From assembly GCF_022430545.2 (NCBI RefSeq), contig NZ_CP092488.2, forward strand, positions 1,984,001 to 2,048,000: a stretch of 64,000 nucleotides of DNA. Direction: 5' to 3'. A program made the position numbers and the translations under genes. Positions 58,964 to 64,000 of the stretch are shown piece after piece. How positions within the stretch are numbered: the first letter of the stretch is position 1; every line of letters starts with the position of its first letter. Below the pieces are notes generated by a model, which saw only the letters and a list, made by a program, of their open reading frames with translations, ran no database searches and was not told the DNA's origin. This DNA comes from Mycobacterium paraterrae (GTDB lineage: Bacteria; Actinomycetota; Actinomycetes; Mycobacteriales; Mycobacteriaceae).

Positions 58964-60409
58964 TTACCCGAGGGAGTCTCGGGCCGACTCGAGCAGTTTG
59001 AGCCAGACTTCGCTGATGGTGGGAAAGCACGGCACCGCGTGCCACAGCCGCTCGAGGGTGACCTGGCCGGTGATGGCAACGGTCGCGGCGTGCAGGAGTT
59101 CGGCGACACCTGGCCCGACGAATGAAAATCCCAATAGCACGTTGCGGTCGACGTCGATAACGAGCCGAGCCTGCCCGGTGTAGCCGTCGGCGAAAAAGTT
59201 CGCTCCCGGCACTCTGGCGCCCATATCGACATCAACTGTCTTGCAACGGTATCCGCGATCGGCGCACTCGGCGGCGGTCAGACCGACCGCGCCCGCCTCT
59301 GGATCGGTGAAAAACGCTTGCGGTACGGCGGCGGTGTCGGCTGTCGCGACGTGGGCACCCCAGGGACTGGTGTCTAGCGGCCGGCCGTGGGCGCGTGCGG
59401 CAATCGCATTGCCTGCGACGCGGGCTTGATACTTGCCCTGGTGGGTCAGTAGCGCTCGGTGATTGACGTCGCCGAGTGCGTAGAGCCAGCTGCCTTCGAC
59501 TCCCTGCACCAGGCAGCCGTCGTCGACCTCTAGCCACGATCCCGGCGTAAGCCCGATGTTGTCGAGTCCGATATCCGTCGTGTTGGGAGTGCGCCCGGTG
59601 GCGAACAGGATCTCGTCGACGGTCAGGGTCGCACCGCTGCCCAGCGTCACCTCGAGGGGGCCGGTGGCTTCCTCTCGGCGCAAAGCGGTGACGTGGGTGT
59701 CCGTGCGCACATCGACACCGGCGCCGATGAGTCCTTGCGCGACGTGCCGACCGACGAAAGGTTCCATGCGTGGCAGGACTTGCGACGTGCGGACCAGGAG
59801 AGTCACCTGTGAACCTAATCCTTGCCACGCTGTGGCCATTTCCACGCCGACGCCGCCGCCACCGACGACGGCGAGTCTGCGCGGTACGGCATGGGTGTCG
59901 GTTGCTCGCCGGTTGGTCCACGGATTAGCCTCTGACACACCGGGAATGTCCGGTATCGAGGCGGTGCTGCCGGTGCAAATCGCGACGGCGTGCCGTGCCG
60001 TCAGTATCTGATCGGCGCCACCGGCATGGGTGACACTGAGGTGCCGGGGCCCGAGAAGGCGGGCGTGGCCGCGGATGACGTCGACGTCCAGCGCGGTCAG
60101 CGCGTCGTATTGGCCGGTGTCGTCCCAGTTGGTCGTGTAGCGGTCACGGCGGGCAAAAACTCCCGACGCGTCGACGGGTTCAGTGACCGCCTGCCGGGCG
60201 CCGTCAACGCGGCGGACATCGCTCAGCGCCAACACCGGTCGCAGCATGGCCTTGCTCGGTACGCATCCCCAGTACGAGCATTCGCCGCCGACGAGTTCCC
60301 GTTCGATCAACGCGACCGAAAGGCCCTGTGCCCGAACCCGTGTGGCTACTGTCTGTCCCACAGGGCCTGCGCCAACGACAATGACGTCGTACAGTGGCGT
60401 GCCGGCCAT
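58964..60409 (-). CDS. flavin disulfide reductase (mercuric reductase/lipoamide dehydrogenase-like)
   Basis: 481 residues. FAD site YDVIVVGAGPVGQTVATRVRAQG, redox disulfide GGECSYWGCVPSKA, NAD site RRLAVVGGGGVGVEMATAWQGLG, second FAD motif SWLYALGDVNHRALLTHQGKYQA, and dimerisation domain with WHAVPCFPTISEVWLKLLE. The His-Pro of classical members is not obvious; the C-terminal segment reads HAVPCFPT. Substrate unknown, possibly a quinone or a low-molecular disulfide. It follows the old-yellow-enzyme gene by 40 bp. Confidence 0.88.
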   Translation of the reverse strand: MAGTPLYDVIVVGAGPVGQTVATRVRAQGLSVALIERELVGGECSYWGCVPSKAMLRPVLALSDVRRVDGARQAVTEPVDASGVFARRDRYTTNWDDTGQYDALTALDVDVIRGHARLLGPRHLSVTHAGGADQILTARHAVAICTGSTASIPDIPGVSEANPWTNRRATDTHAVPRRLAVVGGGGVGVEMATAWQGLGSQVTLLVRTSQVLPRMEPFVGRHVAQGLIGAGVDVRTDTHVTALRREEATGPLEVTLGSGATLTVDEILFATGRTPNTTDIGLDNIGLTPGSWLEVDDGCLVQGVEGSWLYALGDVNHRALLTHQGKYQARVAGNAIAARAHGRPLDTSPWGAHVATADTAAVPQAFFTDPEAGAVGLTAAECADRGYRCKTVDVDMGARVPGANFFADGYTGQARLVIDVDRNVLLGFSFVGPGVAELLHAATVAITGQVTLERLWHAVPCFPTISEVWLKLLESARDSLG

Positions 60410-60449
60410 CCCTACCGCTCCCAACCGTTGGCGAAAGTCATTGGCGCTC

Positions 60450-61574
60450 CTAGCTTTCCACGGGCTTGAGTTCCCAGTCTTTGATGTCAGCGATCGGTCC
60501 GAATAGGTCCGGCGGCACGTCAGGCGCCAACGGCCGTCCCGCTGCGACTCGTCGGGGCCAGTCTCGATTCGCCAGCGCAGCTTTCGCCAAGGCGACGACG
60601 TCGGCGGAGCCGGATTCGAGGATGCTGGTCGCATCACGTGGGTCGTCCAGGTGACCGTTCGCGATCACCGTCAATCCGCTGTGTAATTTGGCCAAGCCTG
60701 CCAGCGTAGCTTCGGCATCGCTGAACGCCGGTGCAAGAGCGCGGTATTCGGTCGTGTGAATGTAATGAATGCCGCTGGTGCCCAGCGCGCGGAAAATCGT
60801 CGCAGCGTCATCTTCGCGACCCGCCCAGGTGTGACGGCTATCAGAGACCTTGCCCTGAGAGATGCGTATGCCGACGGCGATATCGGCGCCGACGGCGCTC
60901 GCGACGTCGCTGCAGACCTCCACCGCCAAACGGGCTCGATTGTGAATGCTGCCGCCGTAGTCGTCACTGCGGGTGTTCATGTAATCGGTGAGGAATTCAT
61001 CAATCAGATAGCCGTTGGCTCCATGGATTTCCACGCCGTCAAAGCCGGCATCGCGGGCTAGGCGTGCCGCATTGACGAAAGCGGTACGAACCTGCGAGAT
61101 CTGTTCGTGCGTCATCGCTTCGGGAACCTGGAACGGTCCTGAACCGCGGTACATGGCCAGTTGCTCGCCCTCCGGACGCACCGCTGAGGGCCCCCAGGTG
61201 GCTTTCAGGTAGGTGTTGCCCTGTGACTGGCTGCCCGCATGCATCAACTGCAGGAATATCTTCGAGCCCGATTCATGGACACCCTCTACGACTCGAGCCC
61301 ACGCAGTGCACTGAGCATCGTTCGCGATACCGGGCTGATTGAAGTAGCCCTGGCTGGCGTGCTCGTCGATATAGGTTCCTTCGGTGATGAGCAGACCGAA
61401 GCCACCTTCGGCGAAGACCCGGTAGTAGTCACGGCTTCGTTGGGTGGGCAGGCCGTCGGCGGTGGCGCTGATTCGCGTCATCGGCGCCAAGGCCACCCGG
61501 TTCTCGAGATCAACGGAACCGATTGTTGTTGGCGTGAACAGACGTTGAAAGTGCGTGGGATGCTGCTCGGACAT
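60450..61574 (-). CDS. old yellow enzyme family alkene reductase
   Basis: 374 residues. FMN barrel with LFTPTTIGSVDLENRVALAPMTRISATADGLP, LQLMHAGSQSQ, and the substrate-binding pair His-x-x-Asn in VEIHGANGYLIDEFLTD. Reduces activated C=C or nitro groups with NAD(P)H. The ATG directly follows the TAA of the peroxiredoxin-like gene with no gap (TAAATG), so the two are likely coupled. Confidence 0.9.
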   Translation of the reverse strand: MSEQHPTHFQRLFTPTTIGSVDLENRVALAPMTRISATADGLPTQRSRDYYRVFAEGGFGLLITEGTYIDEHASQGYFNQPGIANDAQCTAWARVVEGVHESGSKIFLQLMHAGSQSQGNTYLKATWGPSAVRPEGEQLAMYRGSGPFQVPEAMTHEQISQVRTAFVNAARLARDAGFDGVEIHGANGYLIDEFLTDYMNTRSDDYGGSIHNRARLAVEVCSDVASAVGADIAVGIRISQGKVSDSRHTWAGREDDAATIFRALGTSGIHYIHTTEYRALAPAFSDAEATLAGLAKLHSGLTVIANGHLDDPRDATSILESGSADVVALAKAALANRDWPRRVAAGRPLAPDVPPDLFGPIADIKDWELKPVES

Positions 61575-62060
61575 TTAGCGGGCTACCGCATGCTTGCTCA
61601 GATACCGAATGAAGCCGACGACGTCGTCAGCGACCAGCCGCCCGATGGCTCCACTCGAGTAGACAGCCAGCAGTGTCGTCCCATCGGGGGCCAACACGAA
61701 GCCGGTCGACTGCAGATAGCGCGGGTCGTCGTTCACGTAGGCGCCTACCAGCCCGGCGACTTTGGTGGCGTCGGCGCTGTGACCGACCGGAAACTCCAAC
61801 CGACGCTTGGTTACCAGCTCGGTCGATGTGCGCTCGTCGTCGACCGACAAGGCCACCACCTTCGCGTCGACCTCGTGAAGGGCATCGAGTGCACGAGAAA
61901 ACGCGCTCAGTTGGGCGTTGCAGTACGGACACCATGCACCTCGGTAGATCAGGACGACGCCATAGGATCCGGCGAGATCGCTCGGCAACGAGATGGTGCC
62001 ACCCCCCACGGCCGGAAGGGCGAGCTCAGGAAACGGCTGGCCGTAATGCAATCGCGACAT
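61575..62060 (-). CDS. peroxiredoxin/redoxin family protein
   Basis: 161 residues after GGAGGG. Thioredoxin-fold active site VVLIYRGAWCPYCNAQLSAF with a Cys-x-x-Cys; the wider AhpC/TSA motif shows LALPAVGGGTISLPSDLAGSYG. VAGLVGAYVNDDPRYLQSTGFVLAPDG is the family core. Probably reduces peroxides or acts as a thiol oxidoreductase. First of a three-gene run with the old yellow enzyme and the flavin disulfide reductase. Confidence 0.88.
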   Translation of the reverse strand: MSRLHYGQPFPELALPAVGGGTISLPSDLAGSYGVVLIYRGAWCPYCNAQLSAFSRALDALHEVDAKVVALSVDDERTSTELVTKRRLEFPVGHSADATKVAGLVGAYVNDDPRYLQSTGFVLAPDGTTLLAVYSSGAIGRLVADDVVGFIRYLSKHAVAR

Positions 62061-62107
62061 CGAATTCCCTCCAGGCGGGCGCAACTGTTAGCCATGATGC
62101 AAACACA

Positions 62108-62125
62108 GGATTGGACTGGCAATCC
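62108..62125. promoter_or_regulatory. TGGACTG inverted repeat upstream of the peroxiredoxin gene
   Basis: GGATTGGACTGGCAATCC; arms GGATTG / CAATCC are perfect. The core TGGACTGRCAAT recurs at 63048-63065 near the TetR start. Confidence 0.55.
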
Positions 62126-62192
62126 CATTTTCAGCCTTAACGGCATTAATCGCCCCTCCCACGGAGGGCGCCCTTGTGGGGCGGCGGCGTCG

Positions 62193-62918
62193 TCACCGGC
62201 TCGCGAGGTGTGCGGCTTCTCTTATGACATTTGCCACCACGTCTGGATTCGACACCGTCACCGCGTGTGACGAATCCACTTCCTTGACAGAACATTTGGC
62301 ACGTTCGGCTTCGAACTCCTGTTCCGGCAGCGGGATAGCGAGATCCCGCAGGGTTCTGATTTGCCAGGTAGGTTTCGTGGTCCACGCGGCGGAGGACAGC
62401 TTCTCGGTCAACGCTGCCAAATTCATCGGTCGCTGAGTGGCACACATCAATGCAGCATCCCTTTCTGGGACATCGGCAGCGACCTGACTGTGGAACTTGT
62501 CGGACTGATAGAGCAGGTAAGAACCGCTTGTTCCGTCTGGCAACATGAAGGGAACCTCGTGCACCGAAGTGAGGAATGAACTTCCTGGGAACCGGCCGAG
62601 CAAATCGCTGGCCGCCTCACCCGCGGCGGGCATGATAGAGGCCGCATACACCAGGCCCTTCACCCTTGCATCGTCACCGGCCTGGGTGATCACCGCTCCA
62701 CCGTAGGAGTGAGCCACTAACACCAGAGCGGTATCGATCCCCGCGATAGCGCTCCGAAGGTACGCGGCATCGACCGCCACACCCTGCAGAGGGTTGGCGA
62801 ACACGACAGGTGTAAAACCGTCATCCCACAGCCGCTCGATCACCTTGTTCCATATCGAACCGTCCTCGAAGGCGCCGTGGACGAGCACGATCGTAGGCGT
62901 CGATATCTTGGTAGCCAC
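62193..62918 (-). CDS. alpha/beta hydrolase (EstC/pyrethroid hydrolase-like)
   Basis: 241 residues from GTG preceded by GGGGAG. Oxyanion motif VHGAFEDGSIWNKVIERL, nucleophile AHSYGGAVIT, and late His in DSSHAVTVSNPDVVA complete the triad with an acid in the intervening loop. Family members are broad esterases. Divergent from the TetR gene with a shared operator-like sequence in between. Confidence 0.88.
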   Translation of the reverse strand: MATKISTPTIVLVHGAFEDGSIWNKVIERLWDDGFTPVVFANPLQGVAVDAAYLRSAIAGIDTALVLVAHSYGGAVITQAGDDARVKGLVYAASIMPAAGEAASDLLGRFPGSSFLTSVHEVPFMLPDGTSGSYLLYQSDKFHSQVAADVPERDAALMCATQRPMNLAALTEKLSSAAWTTKPTWQIRTLRDLAIPLPEQEFEAERAKCSVKEVDSSHAVTVSNPDVVANVIREAAHLASR

Positions 62919-63047
62919 TCAAGCTCCCCAACCACCAGCGCGGCGACTCACTAGCTGCCCGTATGTGCGAAATGCATTGTGCCGGGCCGAATGTGACCGG
63001 CGCAAAATGGATTGCCGCGCTTGCATGCCAACAGCATCCTCAAGGAA

Positions 63048-63065
63048 AACTGGACTGACAATTCC
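63048..63065. promoter_or_regulatory. operator candidate between alpha/beta hydrolase and TetR
   Basis: AACTGGACTGACAATTCC, sharing TGGACTGRCAAT with the site upstream of the peroxiredoxin gene; 22 bp before the TetR start. Confidence 0.5.
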
Positions 63066-63086
63066 AATTCCGGATAGTGTGCTGCG

Positions 63087-63713
63087 GTGGCATCGAAGCA
63101 GCCTCGTCCTGCCGCGAAGTTGACGTCGCGCGGCGCGGCAACTAGAGCCCGGATCGTGGAAGGCGCGGCAGCGCTGGTCCGGGAGCACGGCGTTGCCGGG
63201 ACAAGTCTCGACGCCGTGATGACCGCGACCGGTACTAGCAGGTCGCAGCTGTACCACTACTTCGCCAACAAAGACGCGCTCATCGGTGAAGTCATCAGGA
63301 CCCAACTGGGCCAGGTCATCTCGGCGCAGGAGCCAGAACTGGAAGAACTCACATCGTGGGAAGGGCTGCAACGCTGGTGCGCTCACCTGGTGAGCATGGT
63401 CCGCGAAACCCACGGCATCGGCGGGTGTCCACTAGGTTCGCTCGTCAGCGAGCTCGCCGATCGGTCAGAGTCGGCTCGGCAAGAGCTCGTACGCTCCTTC
63501 TCGACCTGGCAGTCGTTTCTGTCCCGCGGCTTCACCGCGATGCGCGAGAACGGTGAAATTGCCGCGGAGGCTGATGCCGATGAGCTGGCCTTGACGATGA
63601 TGACCGCCTTGCAAGGCGGACTGCTGATGGCGCAAACGACACGCAGTTCCCGACTGAGGTTCCCCCCGAAAAGTGGACAGGGGTTATGCAGCTTGCGTGG
63701 CTGCCTTGAGTGA
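63087..63713 (+). pseudogene. TetR family regulator, 3' end cut by IS3-family element
   Basis: The gene starts at GTG and encodes the TetR DNA-binding domain (RGAATRARIVEGAAALVREHGVAGTSLDAVMTATGTSRSQLYHYFANKDALI) and much of the effector domain (GIGGCPLGSLVSELADRS, ALTMMTALQGGLLMAQTTRSS). The host coding sequence stops at about base 63654, where IS sequence begins; the last 19 codons come from the insertion. Only a short C-terminal stretch should be missing, so the protein may retain DNA binding but altered ligand response or stability. Confidence 0.8.
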
Positions 63714-64000
63714 TTGTTCGTAGGCGACCGGACTGAGCATTCCAATCGCCGAATGACGCCTCTGATTATTGTAGTAGTTCATCCATTTGTCAACTGCTGC
63801 AACGAGTTCCGCCCTCGTTGCGAACACATGCCGGTAATAGTATTCGTGTTTGAACGTTGACCACAAAGACTCCGCGCCGCTGTTGTCCCAACAGATCCCG
63901 GTCGCGCCCATCGATCTGCGCAGGCCGGCCTCAGCACACGCCTGCGCCATTGCCTGTGCGGTGAATTGAACCCCGCGGTCTGAATGCATGACGGTGCCGC
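63655..64000 (-). mobile_element. IS3-family insertion sequence, partial (continues beyond the window)
   Basis: Begins with TGAGGTTCCCCCC, then the 3' end of an IS3-type orfB on the minus strand. The other end and its target duplication are outside the window. Confidence 0.85.
63684..64000 (-). CDS. IS3 family transposase (orfB), C-terminal part
   Basis: Reads to the window edge without a start. The visible part has MHSDRGVQFTA with a catalytic Asp and WDNSGAESLWSTFKHEYYYRH with the catalytic Glu of the DDE core, ending NYYNNQRRHSAIGMLSPVAYEQ, the standard IS3 orfB end. The N-terminal part, orfA and any frameshift lie outside. Confidence 0.93.
   Translation of the reverse strand, partial: GTVMHSDRGVQFTAQAMAQACAEAGLRRSMGATGICWDNSGAESLWSTFKHEYYYRHVFATRAELVAAVDKWMNYYNNQRRHSAIGMLSPVAYEQSLKAATQAA

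Overview
The window is high-GC actinobacterial DNA, most likely from an environmental or non-tuberculous Mycobacterium. The support is a PPE protein with the SVP motif, a PE-PPE-domain hydrolase, a mycothiol-dependent maleylpyruvate-isomerase-fold protein, an F420-type reductase domain, many GTG/TTG starts, and a dense set of TetR-family regulators. No tRNA, rRNA or CRISPR array was recognised. Most of the window is accessory catabolic and redox metabolism.

Layout. 0.2-8.7 kb: small hydrolases and a minus-strand operon (NTF2-like protein, alpha/beta hydrolase, isochorismatase-like hydrolase, metallo-hydrolase, MOSC-ferredoxin reductase fusion). 8.85-11.48 kb: a complete IS21-family element (istA/istB) with five and four internal end repeats and a 5-bp target duplication. 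11.8-16.6 kb: a beta-carbonic-anhydrase-like protein, TetR/LysR pair, Asp-nucleophile alpha/beta hydrolase and RclA-like flavoenzyme. 17-23.5 kb: PPE-SHOCT protein, PPOX-fold protein, SulP transporter, TetR with two small membrane proteins, acyltransferase.

23.5-39.3 kb is the centrepiece: an aromatic-ring catabolic cluster of two converging arms. Each arm has an extradiol dioxygenase, a fumarylacetoacetate-hydrolase-fold enzyme and a FAD aromatic hydroxylase. The plus arm adds a P450. The minus arm adds a stand-alone transketolase/AceE-like enzyme and an SDR lacking the catalytic Tyr. A second P450, a PucR regulator and two TetR regulators flank the arms. The gene set recalls published estrogen/steroid A-ring catabolic clusters (inference).

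39.4-43.4 kb: phosphatase, MarR, DoxX, Rrf2 and an unusual F420-reductase/YceI fusion, tied together by a repeated GTTGAYRCAT motif. 43.6-50.4 kb: PrpD, nitronate monooxygenase, a malonate-semialdehyde-decarboxylase-like tautomerase with all key residues, a second nitronate monooxygenase and an SDR, then a GntR divergent from a CMD/NIPSNAP pair. This suggests nitroalkanoate (3-nitropropionate-type) breakdown. 50.4-58.8 kb: enoyl-CoA hydratase, metallo-hydrolase, GlxA-type AraC regulator, and a translationally coupled aldehyde/formaldehyde-stress operon (two zinc alcohol dehydrogenases, DJ-1/PfpI, HbpS/GlcG), then a quinone-reductase-like gene behind two palindromes. 59-63.7 kb: flavin disulfide reductase, old-yellow-enzyme and peroxiredoxin, an alpha/beta hydrolase, and a TetR gene cut by an IS3-family element that runs off the window end.
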